The position numbers were made by a program, and so were the translations under genes. Under the pieces are notes generated by a model that saw only the letters and a program-made list of their open reading frames with translations, was not told where the DNA came from and ran no database searches. Below are positions 11,189 to 22,150 of a stretch of DNA of 64,000 nucleotides, in pieces. The first letter of the stretch is position 1; every line of letters begins with the position of its first letter. This DNA comes from Eopsaltria australis (taxonomy: Eukaryota; Chordata; Aves; Passeriformes; Petroicidae): positions 186,001 to 250,000 of the forward strand of contig JAVTVJ010000558.1 of NCBI GenBank assembly GCA_034509425.1. Reading direction: 5' to 3'.

Positions 11189-14073
11189 GCAGGAAAAAGA
11201 ATCAGACTCAGACTGTCATGGACAACTCAGCTTCCAGCTGAGTATGCAATTGCATTAGCTTATGAAGTCAGACAGATGTATGCACACACACAATGTGTAC
11301 ATGTAAGGGTATGTTCAAAGCCTTTCTCTCAAGGTCTAGCAAGTATTTGAAAACCCTTCTTTCTCACTGCCTTCATTAAAGAGGAAGTTTTAAGGAGATC
11401 CCTGAGTCTGAAGCTCTTTAAAGACTATATTCACTATTTGAAAACTGTCCTGTCAGAAAACTCCCAGCTCACCCTAGTGTTGATATTCCAAAAATTATAG
11501 TGGCTGGTTCAAAAACACAGCAGTCATTAGAAATAAACTCCATTGCATATGAACTATAATTGGCAATATGAAACTAAGTGTGATTTGGATATTTTAAAAT
11601 AGGCAGTTGTGCTGGTCACCAGTTAAGTCCACAGAAAATAGCTTAGATATAATGACATATCTTAAGCGCTCTTAACTTTTTAGTGTATGATGAGATTCAG
11701 AGTTGTTTCACTTATGAATCTTAGAAGAATGTAAACCTTCAAGCTGACACTGACATGCTAAGAGAAACCTCTTTATTTTTTGTAAGATCTTGGCACTGTG
11801 GCACATCTTATTGCTAGAAAGATCATTGAGATCTACTATAATGTATAGATTTGTTAATGTTACTATTAAAGTAATGCATGTATATTATCCTGTAACATTT
11901 GGATCTTTATCCTTTTTATAATGTCACTCTTACACGGAACCATGAGAGAAAGGCAAGTCTCAGAACTTGGGTACTTGATAAGAAATAAAAACTCCAAAAC
12001 ATATTTAAATGCCAGGCATTGTTACAGAATGCATGGGTGAGGCTTACGTAGGCTCTTAACTGCCATGATTTGGATTTTAAAAAATGGTAAGGCTTCAAAA
12101 ATAATTTTTATGTTTAATGGAACTTTCCTATACAATACAGTTTTTAAAATGTATTGCTTGCAATGATTTCAGTTTTGAAAACCACATTAGGAAATATATT
12201 CATGTTTAGGAATCAAAATACTTTTTCTTTTTGACACCACTTAATTTAATGCTTAAGCCTAAAAGCCACTGCTGTACCAGTTTGTTTGGAGATCAGTCAA
12301 TTTGGTTCAGGAAGAAACAGATGTATTGGTGCTGTCTGCATGAAAACCTGCATCTACACAGAGGTCCTTCCACAGAAGTCTGAAAAAACCCCTGTATATT
12401 AATGTGACTATGTAATATTTTCATTAGAAATGTTCATGCACAATATAGCTCTGCTTTCAGGCACACCACTGTCATTTTGGAGATTGAAAGGAATGGAATT
12501 AGTTCAAGTACTGAATTGATGTATGATTGAAATGAAGGAAGGTGTTGCTCCTATAACATTCCTCAGCACAACAGAAAGACAGTCCTGATTGTCTTTTCAG
12601 GCTGGTGCTGTCCCTGAAAGTGGATTGAGCTTTTTACAGATTTTGAAGAATTGTTAGTGTTTTCTTGAAGAGTTGATTGGGTGGTATTTGGCATAGTATT
12701 TGTATTTCTGTACAATTATACAGTTACTTTATAAGGTCGTTCAGAATCCATGTTTTTTCTTACCTAAGATTGCTTTAAGCGAGAGAGCACAGTTTATTTG
12801 TGATCTCTAAGGAGAAAGTATCTAATGGAAGAACTTTGTAGGCTGAAAGACATTAAAAATGTTCGACTATAATAGTGCACAACAGTTTATTATATCTCTA
12901 CTTTTCTGTCAAGGGCCAAGTCACCCAAGGGCACTTCATAAAAAATGATGTTCTGAAGCTGACATCACAGAGAGACTTACCACCTTATCTTCAGGTTAAT
13001 GTGATAGTGTTGGCCAGTGCTTAAAATCATGCCTGACAACATCATTGAATCATCTGCCAAAGCACTGAGCATGTTTTACTTCAGTATCTTTTTCAGTATA
13101 ACAAGGATTACTGAGAGATTTCCTACTTAACACAGAACTGTGATTTTTTGTTCATAATATTGCTAATAAAAAAATAATTTCCTAAGAAAAAATAAATGTT
13201 AAGCAGAACTACAATTAGTATTGCTAATATACTAGCTGAATACTTCTTCAAATAGGAACTTCTGTCTGCTGTTCTTATGGAGTGATCACTGTCATTTTCT
13301 TTTATGATATTATGGACCAGAATTTTCTTTTTGTAGGTGATGACAAAAAATAGACAGACTCACTCTGAAATGCCAGATTTTTCCTTTGTATCTATAGGGA
13401 ACTGAGGTCTTCTGTGAGGTAATTTCATGGTTCCTCAATTTTCTGATTTCTTAGTTAGGACCATGACATATTAATGACTTTATTGTGTGCCAACAGAGCA
13501 TTGTGATTAGAATTCAAAAGTAGGATGGAAAACAAACAAACAAACAAACAAACCAACCCCCAACACACTCAGGAATATTCAAGCATCACTATGGAAAACT
13601 AATTTTTTTCCAGCTTGAAACTCACAGACTATATAAAAGATTTCATTAGATTCTGCATTATGCTGCTGTCAGTTGAGCTATGCTGCACACACTGTTGAAT
13701 CACCATGTGGCATATTGGTGTAGAGGCTTCTGTTGGTTAAAATAGATGACACAAGGCTAACTCTATAGTCATTCCTTTTTTCTTGTCAAGACATACTGGG
13801 TTTTTTTCCTAAAAATATGTTTGCTGCAGCATCTTGGTTGCTTTTATGAGAATGAAGTTTCATGAATATTATGTTGTTTCTACCACCTACTCTTAAGGTT
13901 ATAAACTCAACAGGAAACAGCCATATTTGGCTATAATTAAAAGCATCCAAAGCCAAGGGTCCTTTTGATGTATGTTCCCTTTCCACCTAGTACTTTTAAG
14001 ATAATTTGTTTTCCTTCTTATGTTAAATCAATATAACAATGATTTTTATGTTGTTGTTTCTTTCCTTCCCCAG
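11189..14073. other. GRM8 intron up to the acceptor
   Basis: This is AT-rich intron. It contains an (AAAC)n run at 13529-13556. It ends in a pyrimidine-rich tract (TTTCTTTCCTTCCCCAG) directly before the exon at 14074. Confidence 0.6.
13529..13556. repeat. (AAAC)n microsatellite
   Basis: Tandem AAAC units, about seven copies, within the GRM8 intron. Confidence 0.9.
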
Positions 14074-14364
14074 ATGTACATCCAGACAACAACACTTACT
14101 ATCTCCATGAGTTTAAGTGCTTCTGTGTCTCTGGGCATGCTCTACATGCCCAAGGTTTATATTATCATTTTCCATCCAGAGCAGAATGTTCAAAAACGGA
14201 AGAGGAGCTTCAAGGCTGTAGTGACAGCTGCTACAATGCAAAGCAAACTGACACAAAAAGGGAACGACAGACCAAATGGCGAAGTCAAGACTGAACTGTG
14301 TGAAAGTCTTGAAACCAACAGTAAGTCATCTGTCGACTTGGTCAAGAGTGGCAACACATCTTAA
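14074..14364 (+). CDS. GRM8: GRM8 exon: TM7 and C-tail, read-through form (mGlu8b-like)
   Basis: Group III metabotropic glutamate receptor, a presynaptic class C GPCR that couples to Gi/o and responds to glutamate. The exon follows a clear polypyrimidine tract and AG at 14072-14073 and begins in phase 0 with MYIQTTTLT. Residues about 5-33 form transmembrane helix 7 (contains [19 protein letters not shown]). Residues 37-58 are the basic tail [20 protein letters not shown], known in group III receptors for calmodulin and G-beta-gamma binding and carrying a PKC-type serine at 45. VKTE at 71-74 fits a sumoylation consensus. Two uses are possible: splicing at the donor GTAAGT (14321), or reading through it to [15 protein letters not shown] and TAA at 14362-14364. 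The read-through tail closely resembles the mammalian mGlu8b ending as I recall it. The rest of the receptor lies upstream of the window. GRM4 or GRM7 are less likely because both tails match GRM8. Confidence 0.95.
   Translation: MYIQTTTLTISMSLSASVSLGMLYMPKVYIIIFHPEQNVQKRKRSFKAVVTAATMQSKLTQKGNDRPNGEVKTELCESLETNSKSSVDLVKSGNTS
14321..14326 (+). promoter_or_regulatory. GRM8: GRM8 alternative splice donor
   Basis: GTAAGT after ...ACCAACA gives a full-consensus donor in phase 1. Using it joins the exon to 21522. Not using it retains the intron and yields the b-type tail. This is the switch between the two C-termini. Confidence 0.9.
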
Positions 14365-15467
14365 TAGATGTACATTCATAAGAAGTCACTTTCTTTTAAT
14401 AATAATCTTAATTATTCTTGTTGCTTGTTCTGCATGAATCCAGAGATGTGTCAGAATTCATATACTGCTGAATGTAGGAATGTTTAAGAGTTGTTTCAAA
14501 GAAACTGATTTTCACAGGAGGGTAGTAGAAAAAAAAAAAAAAGGTACAATCATATTTTGAAAAGCCACATCTTTTAAAAATTATTTGTTTTAGCTAGTGC
14601 TATATTGATGTGTTGTACATTGCTGTGCCAGTGGTATGTCCTGACAGTTCATGGGGTGTATTTATGGTCATCATTGTATATTCAAAACTCAAAGGCTGTT
14701 GAAAAAAACTATAATGAAAACAGATAACATTGTTTTTATTTTACAGTCAGATATGAAAGTGAAAATAATGTTTTTAACCTTTCTACCTTAATATTTGTTG
14801 GATTGTTTATTTATCACAACTCATGACTAACACTTCCCAGAATAACACTTCCCAGAATAACGCTTCCCATCCAGGTTTTTGTTCTGGTCTTACTCATCTT
14901 GGTACAAAATCATGAAAATTCATATGAAGCTTAATCATTACATGTTCTGATATATCGTAGGTTTGTAATGGGAAAAAAAAATGCTTTCCCATGTCAGGAA
15001 AGTTCTTGAATATCGCTACATCTCCAAGTTGCTCTGGTATAGAAGAAAACAGAGGTTACAGCTTCTATTCCACCACATGACATATCATCTTATAAACTGG
15101 ACTTCATAATAACAATAATAATCAAATATGAGCAAAGACATTAACCTTACACCCAATGCTTAGAAATGAAGAATTGTTTTCTATTGAGAAGTTAGATGTC
15201 ACATTAGATGGGCAGCGGCTGTGACAGCTAAGCTTTTCAGTCACTTTCCTGCAAACGACATGGTTTAATTTAAATTTTTATTGCTGATTAAATAGTACAA
15301 TTTTGGTTAAGCACATCGAGACAAGGCAGTACCAAGTTTGCATTAAAATACTGTACTTATTTCAGAAAACTGCAATCCCCTGCTGAACTCTATCAGAGTT
15401 TGCCAGATTGAAGACTATATAAAAGTAGTCCATAACTTTACCATACTATAGTTGTTGATGCATGGAG
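14365..15467 (+). other. GRM8 intron start; possible 3' UTR of the b form
   Basis: If the donor at 14321 is not used, this stretch is 3' UTR. No AATAAA was found between the b-form stop and about 14760, so the b-form cleavage site is not obvious. A tandem 15-mer repeat lies at 14828-14870. Confidence 0.5.
14828..14870 (+). repeat. Tandem 15-mer, about three copies
   Basis: TAACACTTCCCAGAA occurs twice in a row at 14828-14857, followed by a third diverged copy (TAACGCTTCCCAT). Confidence 0.9.
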
Positions 15468-15472
15468 GATAC

Positions 15473-16044
15473 TGTCGTGGGTTGACCCCGGCCAGGGGCC
15501 AGGTGCCCACTCAGTCACTCTATCGCTCCCCCTCCCGCTGGGAGAGGGGAGAGGATAATATTGAAAAAGACTATCAGGGTGAGTAAAGGCAGTTTTATTA
15601 CAGTGGGGAAAAAAAATAGAACAAGCAAGTTGAAAGTTGCGCGCGCAAGAGCAAGAAGGGAAAACAATCTTTACTTCTCATCAGCAGCGATGTCTGGACA
15701 CTTCCTGGGAAGCAGGGCTTCAGCACGCGTGACGGTTGTTCAAGAAGGCAAACATGGACCAGCCCTGAGTGCCTCCTCCTCCTCCTCCTCTCTTCCTTCC
15801 CTTATATATCTGAGCTGATGTCATATGGTATGGAATATCCCTTTGGCTGACTGGGGTCAGCTGGCCTGCTGGTGTCTTTTCCTAGGATCTTGCCTCCCCC
15901 ATCCCCTTCAGTGGGGGAAGGAATGTTACAGGGACAGCACAGCTTGGCAGTAGCCAAAACACTGCTCTGTTATCAACACCAGCTACTAAAACAAAGTACA
16001 GCAGTGTAAGGGCTGTGAGCTTTACCCCAGTCAGACCCAATACA
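15473..16044 (-). mobile_element. Solo LTR, ERVL-type, family A copy 1
   Basis: TG...CA bounded unit (TGTCGTGGGTTGACC at the left, GACCCAATACA at the right) flanked by the exact 5-bp duplication GATAC at 15468-15472 and 16045-16049. On the minus strand it has a TATATAAG box near 15803 and AATAAA at 15594-15599. It lies antisense inside the intron between the two GRM8 terminal exons. Three close relatives lie at 24938, 45312 and 57196. Confidence 0.93.
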
Positions 16045-16124
16045 GATACTGAGCACAAAGTGTTTCACTGGAAAAACTCATGACCCTTCAAAATGTGTAA
16101 AACTGTGAGAGTGAACTATGGGCT

Positions 16125-17747
16125 TGTCCTGGGTTAGGCCAGAGGGGTCAAAATCTAGGAAGTGATCTGGGCTGCAGGAATGCAGGAAGAAATACAACTT
16201 CCTTCCTGCGAGAGAGAGAGCCAATAATCAGGTAGTTTTAAGAATTGATAGGTAGGTAAACCAATTAAAAAGTTGGTCCGCCTTCAAGGAAAAAAAACAT
16301 ATATAAGCAGAGACTTTCTGACGCTCTTCCTCTTTGGACCTGCTGCTGCTGTGTAGAGAGGAGCAGCTCCTGCTTCTCTCACTGGTAAGGCCCCCCCCTA
16401 CCTCCTTCCGAAGGAGGGATGGTTTTACGACAGCCGTGCCGCCGCAGCCGGGCAGGCATGGGGGAGGAACGGCTGGAATCTTCAGCAGATACAGCTCAGC
16501 CGGTGTGCCAGCTACACGAGAGGGAGAGCCAGGCCCCTGCTCCGGGCCAGGCAAGGACCAGGCCGGACTCCATCCAGCTCGGGCCAGGCCCTGCCCTGTC
16601 ACCCCAGGCCTAGATGGCCCCAGCAGGCCGAGCCAGCTTGGCCGAGCCAAGCAGAGACTCTGAGAGCGTCTGGCATCCAGCTCGGACCTGTTCAAGCAGC
16701 CCGGCAAAGAGCACGTGATCCTCACACTGCCGTAGAGAGAGAGACAGAGATTAACTCTCTCCATGCCTGGACTAAACTCACAGACACTCATCCTTCTTCG
16801 CAGAGAGAGGAACGAGTGAGGACATCTACATAGTGCAGCGCAGAGACTTTACAGTCAGTGAGGAAAGCAGAACTGATACTAAAAAGGGGGTGCATGGGAA
16901 GTTGCTTCAAGAGTGAAGCTGAAAACTCTTTTGGAGAACCATGGTTGGGGACTGAGCTAATAAATTCTCTGTAATATATGAAGATATAGTCCAAAGGGGG
17001 ATGTGAGGTTCTTATTGCAGCCAATGAACTGAAATACCTAAGTACAGACAAGTAAGTGTTGAAAAAGTACAGCCTGATGAGAAACTAGAACCAAGAGAGA
17101 GGAGAGGCTGTGATCCAGAGCCCTGGTCCCGGGGAGAATGCTAGAGAACCTGAGTTGTCAAGAGAACCTGTGCTGCTAAGCACAGAAGAAGGGATTTTTC
17201 TTTGTTGCTGCAATTGAACTGGGCATCCTTAAAACAGGTACCCTGTGGACTGTTCATAACCCACCATAGTGGCTGTGGGAAGGCTACTGGTGTGGGAGAG
17301 ATCCACCATTAAGCTGGACTTTACTCCGGGCGGCGGTTAATGGTGAGGCAGAAGACCCATAAAAACTGTATTTTTCTTACAGAAGATCCATGGTGTAAGC
17401 AAAAGAAACTTCTCTCCCTGAATGAACTAGAACAAGAGCTGTTTCTGAAGTGGTAAACTGACTGGAGGTCAAAGTGTTGTCTTTTGTATGTTGTCAGGGA
17501 GAATGAAATGGAGAGGTGGGGAAGGAGGGGTGGTCTGGGGAGTTTGTTCTGGTTTTTTTTCTTGAGTTTTTTTTTTTCTTTTTTCCCTTTGTCTTAGATA
17601 TATTAATAAAACTTCTTTGTACTTTATAAAGTTTAAGCCTGCTTTGCCTACTCCTAATCCTTATCTCACAACAAGCAATCAAGTAAATTTAGGTAAGTGT
17701 GCTGGCATTTAGCCACAAACCTGAATAAGCAAACTAAAACCACGACA
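16125..17747 (+). mobile_element. Unusually long LTR (1.6 kb), sense to GRM8
   Basis: The termini are TGTCCTGGG at 16125 and CCACGACA at 17747, with an exact 5-bp duplication GGGCT at 16120-16124 and 17748-17752. A TATATAAG box lies at 16300-16307. A consensus splice donor (CTG|GTAAGG) has its GT at about 16384, and AATAAA lies at 17605-17610, followed by T-rich DNA. The start sequence does not recur inside, so this reads as one LTR and not two LTRs around an internal region. The interval between TATA and poly(A) is about 1.3 kb, long for an R region, so an internal insertion or an LTR-derived composite is possible. Open frames inside (for example 16228-16791 on the minus strand) match no known family. 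Confidence 0.8.
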
Positions 17748-17752
17748 GGGCT

Positions 17753-20700
17753 TATACAACTTCAGACTGTGACATGTAGCAAAGGACAAATAAGAAAGGC
17801 ATAGAAATTCTTTGTGGACCAAATAATTGAATAGGAATATGAAAGACTCAATAATTTTGCAAGTCTTCAGAAGTCATCAAAAGAAAACTCAGAAGGAAAA
17901 GAGGGGTGTTGATTTTGCTGAGTGTGCAAAATTATAAACTTCCAAGGAGAGGATAAAGCAGGGTGTTCACAGTAGGGTGAGAAAGAGTGTTAATAAGAAA
18001 GTCTTGGGTATATGATGTTTATCTACTGTACCTAATTAAGAAATGCTGTGACTGGTATTCCTTAAACTATGATCATGCATAATTCATAGAAACAGATGCT
18101 ACTGGAAGCATCTGCTTCTCCAGTAGTGTGTGTATGCAGGGTAGTGCTTATTTACTGTGCTCTAAATGACTTCAACAGTAACACATCTATATAATTCTGA
18201 GCCCACTAGGAGTATATCCTGACTAGGTTTTCATCCATCATAATGCTTCATAGGCAAAAATTCAGTCAAGTCATTTGCACTCCAGAAAGCTCTCCCTATG
18301 TTATTGAGTTCTAGGTCTCAAGATGGGTTTCTCTCTTCCCTGAAATAGTTATTGTCAAAGTTTTTGAAGGTTCCTGTGAATTTTAAGTGCACAATGCAGC
18401 ATAATTCCTTTTCACTAGGTCACTAGCAGCTACTTCTCAACACAAAATGTCTTCTTACACTGACTCCATGTGAGATAGATCTTTCTTTTCAGTGATAGCA
18501 TATGAAACTGATTGCAAAGTATCAGTCTACACCTAGTATACCAGAAGTGGGCAGTGAGTGTTTCCCCCCTTTACCAAGCACAAATACTAGAAATGATAGC
18601 AATGAGAGAAACAGGATGAGATAGTCACGTAATCCCTTTTGCTGCCCATCCAGAGACAACTCTGCCCTATCTAGTTTGTCCTGTTCCATGTAACACGCGT
18701 TATTCTATGTTGTCTTCCACATGAATAAATTCATGGGTTTATTTGTGGAAATAGGTCCATATTCAGTGGAAAACAAATTGTTTCTGGGAAACAGGATGAA
18801 AAAAAACATTCAGGTGCAGTTACAGAAGGCAATGACAAGTACATTAAATGAATATAGGTCAGATCTTAATAATCATTCTGAATTGCTTTAGTTCCTCTTA
18901 TATTTTCTTCTTTTTGTTTCATTCCAACAGCAAAGTAGTAACTGGAGCTGTAAAAGAGTGTTTATTCCCAGAAATATTTTGAGACAAGTCTGTTACTTTT
19001 TCTGGCCATCTAGGCTTGCCAAATGTGGTTCATGTTACTGTGAAATGCAAACAGTCTTAAAGAGCAGGACACCAGCTGCTGAAGCTTTCATATCCCCAAA
19101 CATGAACTCTAGACTTATTCCACAGAACTATAAAGACACAGACAATATTTATAAAGTAAAAAAACACAAACATTTTTTGGAGGTGAGATTAGTTTTAATA
19201 TATTTCAAACTACTCTCTACATTAAATTCCTGTGCTATCATTTTTAAAGTAACAACACTCAGAGCTCAACTGAATAATTTTTGTTTCTTGATCAACTCTA
19301 GATTAATTCTATCAAAACGGTTTAATTCTCAGATACACAACAAAGTTACAGCAATTTAATAAATTTCTCTATATCAGCTGAGGTGTGGTAATTACTATTT
19401 TTGTATTTTGCATTGTATTCTTGCAAATGTCCCCACATAATTCAGCTTACTGGGTTGTGAGAAATCTGATTATGTTACACTGCTGTGGGCTAAAAACATG
19501 CAGATGTAAAGTTATCACAGAACTCAGCTCATACAGGATAATGTGGCAAGCTAACTTAACCTGATCATGTATCTGACCCTACTTTCAGGGAAAGGAGAAA
19601 AAATAGGCTCTGATCTTTCTGTCCTTTTTCCCCAAGTGTGCAGAATTTGCAGATGTGTATTTATCTGTTATTTATTAGCTGGGGAAAAAAAAAAATCCTT
19701 CTATGCTTGAAGATCTTGGTGCCATTTCATCAGTCCTGCATTATTTTGAGTAGGAACTTAGCAGGCCAAAAGAAAAAATAGAATCCTCTCAGAAAGGAGA
19801 GAGTTCAGACGGGAGCAGTACATCCCATCTTAAAGATCTGAAAGATGTAAATGAGGCTATTTTTGCTTCAAGTGTCCCAATACATGCAAATAAAGCTATT
19901 TCATGTTGATGCTTGAATATTGTGATCGACTATGAGAAAGACTTGCTTTGTGTGCCAAAAGCAGTCCTTTCATGAATTAGCTTTTTCCAGACACAAAGTA
20001 CTGGAGATACCTGTGCAAGTGAAAGTAAGAAAGATTACATTTTGCAGCTTCTGTTTGATTATTCATTCTTATATATACATTCTTAAGGAAAAAGATTATA
20101 GTAATATGTGAATTAAATGGTCTGGTTCTGTTGTGTCTTTAAAAAATGGCAAATGCAGTATTAGACTCAAATTGCTCAGAAAATCTAAGAAAACATGACA
20201 AAATCAAGAAATAAACTTATTTCTACTAACCACTATTAATTTGCATCAATTTTAGTGCTCCATTATTTAGTTTAATCTTTGATGCAGAAGAGAAAAAGTG
20301 TCATTTCTCAGTTTCTGTAGTCTGTTCTTCACAAATCATCAGATTGTTGGGCTGAATTTAGGAGTTAGCATGAAGAATGCTTTTCCTATCTATCTCAGCT
20401 GTTCTCACTAGACTCTATATAGAAAAAAAAAGAAAGAAATTGAAGAAAGTTAGGGAAATAGAAAATTTGAATCTATAGACCAGGCAACTTTTTCACCATC
20501 CTGTTATTTCCATCTTGCCAGTTGCAATCTTCACTATCATAAGCAGAACATGTCTGTAGCAGATGGAATATAAAACATATTTAAAAAGTCAAATTCCTCT
20601 TTATCCAGTGTAACATAGATCTTATTATAGAGAAAAAAAGAGATCCAGTCCCCCAGCAGTCTGATTTTCCATGTACCAAATTGATTTAAAATTAGAGAAC

Positions 20701-21521
20701 TAACTACGAGAACTGATGTAACCACTTTCCTCCTCCAACCATTACATTAACCTTGAGTAATATGACTTGAGTCATATTTTTATGGCATATTTTTTATATT
20801 TCTTAATAGCAAAGATATAAGGGCTAAAACCTGAAAAACTTTCATAAAAGATTCATAGTTGTTCGGTTTTGCAATAGTAGAGCTGTTTAATTCTCTCAAA
20901 ATATTGCCTCATTCTGAACAAGGAGTATCAGCTTTGATCAAGAGAAGACATGATCAGCTGACCATCAACATAAGGAGACTATAATTTTCTCCAGATAATA
21001 TGTTCTGTAGGGACTATGTGCTCAGTTTCTCTAATTTGGAGAGATGTTTCCTATGTTAGACTTTGTTCCTTTCAAGGAGCATAAATCTCCTTCTGGAGGG
21101 ACAAACCACCACTAGCTGCAAAGTTGTCTTCAACCAGTAGAAGAGAAAGAAAAATCCAATCTCTAAAGTAAAAAATATCTATATGGAATTCAGACAAAAT
21201 AATACCAGGTGTTGTAATTCTGTTGTAGGTATGCTGAAACCACTCATCATTTTTCCTTTCTATTGACCTCTGCTTTCCCAAGTCATAAACAAAATAAGTG
21301 GTCATGAACACAGAACTTGAGATCCAGTTTACACACTGCTTAAATACATTCTTAAAAATTCTTTATTCCATGAACATGTACCATATTGTTTGGAAATACA
21401 GTAGGACACTGAGTTCAAATGATAAATATGTGGTTTTTTTCCTCCTCTCTTGATTCTAAAAATTCTGAACTTTGTTTTTTGTTGTTGTTTGTTTTTGGTT
21501 TGGTGTTTTTTTTATTTACAG
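17753..21521 (+). other. GRM8 last intron, remainder
   Basis: AT-rich intron with no recognised repeat except a short hairpin at 18099-18126. It ends with a T-rich tract and TTTACAG directly before the exon at 21522. Confidence 0.6.
18099..18126. repeat. Short hairpin with one bulge
   Basis: CTACTGGAAGCA at 18099-18110 pairs with TGCTTC at 18113-18118 and CCAGTAG at 18120-18126, with a 2-nt loop and one bulged T. Confidence 0.6.
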
Positions 21522-21571
21522 CCTCCTCTACCAAGACAACTTATGTCAGTTACAGCAATCAGGCAAACTGA
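21522..21571 (+). CDS. GRM8: GRM8 terminal coding exon, mGlu8a-like tail
   Basis: The exon follows a T-rich tract and TTTACAG. Joined in phase to the A left at 14320, it completes a Thr codon and encodes SSTKTTYVSYSNQAN then TGA at 21569-21571. The SSTKTTY.SYSN core matches the mammalian mGlu8a tail as I remember it. The last three residues differ: the mammalian form ends in a hydrophobic residue, while here the end is Asn. Total coding length from 14074 with the splice is 297 nt, which divides by three and confirms the junction. Confidence 0.93.
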
Positions 21572-22075
21572 GCAAGGATGAAATTCACTGGAAGATCTGC
21601 AGGACTGGAACTTGCAAACACTTTACCACCACCAGAATTCAGTCTTGAAAATATCAGTAGACTACATTCAAATCGATAGTCAGTCTCCTAAAGAACAAGG
21701 ATTAAACAAGAGCAAAAGGCAAAAAAAGACAGGGAAAGGAAAAGTCCAGTTTTATAACAGAGACAGTGTCAAGCTTCTGAACTGTTCACTCACAAAAGGA
21801 AGCAAATCACAAAAGGAAAACAAATGTTAGCTTGTGAAAAAAAAATGCTGTTGAAATAAATCATGTCTGATGTTATATTTGTAAGTACTTTTTTGTGATT
21901 GTGACAATTTCCTTTCCTGTTCCATTGTTCAACTCGTAAAAGAAGATGAGCTTGTTTCTCGTGATGGCTGACTGAATTAAGTCCTGGGTTATGCTAAAAA
22001 ATAAATGCAATGGTCACTGCATGCTAATTTTTATACAAAAACAATTATTTGTAATAATAAAGGAATGTTTTGCAA
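21572..22075 (+). other. GRM8: GRM8 3' UTR (a form), approximate extent
   Basis: Non-coding sequence after the TGA. Three AATAAA signals lie at 21855-21860, 22000-22005 and 22056-22061. The third is followed by TGTTTTGC and TTGTTTTG, a plausible downstream GU/U-rich element. The end point is an inference. Confidence 0.6.
22056..22061 (+). terminator. GRM8: Candidate distal GRM8 poly(A) signal
   Basis: AATAAA followed within about 25 nt by U/GU-rich sequence. Earlier AATAAA copies at 21855 and 22000 could give shorter transcripts. Confidence 0.55.
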
Positions 22076-22150
22076 ATGTTGAGACTTGTTTTGTTGAAGT
22101 TTTAAGGAAAAAAAGTCCTTACACTACTGTCCATTGTTTGGTCAGAATGT

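Noticed and set aside
16228..16791. 187-codon open frame on the minus strand
   Set aside because: Lies wholly inside the long LTR, has low-complexity Ser/Pro/Leu composition, and matches no family I know. Overlapping frames on the plus strand are equally open.
18958..19359. 133-codon open frame in the last GRM8 intron
   Set aside because: No splice context that fits GRM8, no domain, AT-rich codons. I considered an alternative exon but saw nothing to support it.
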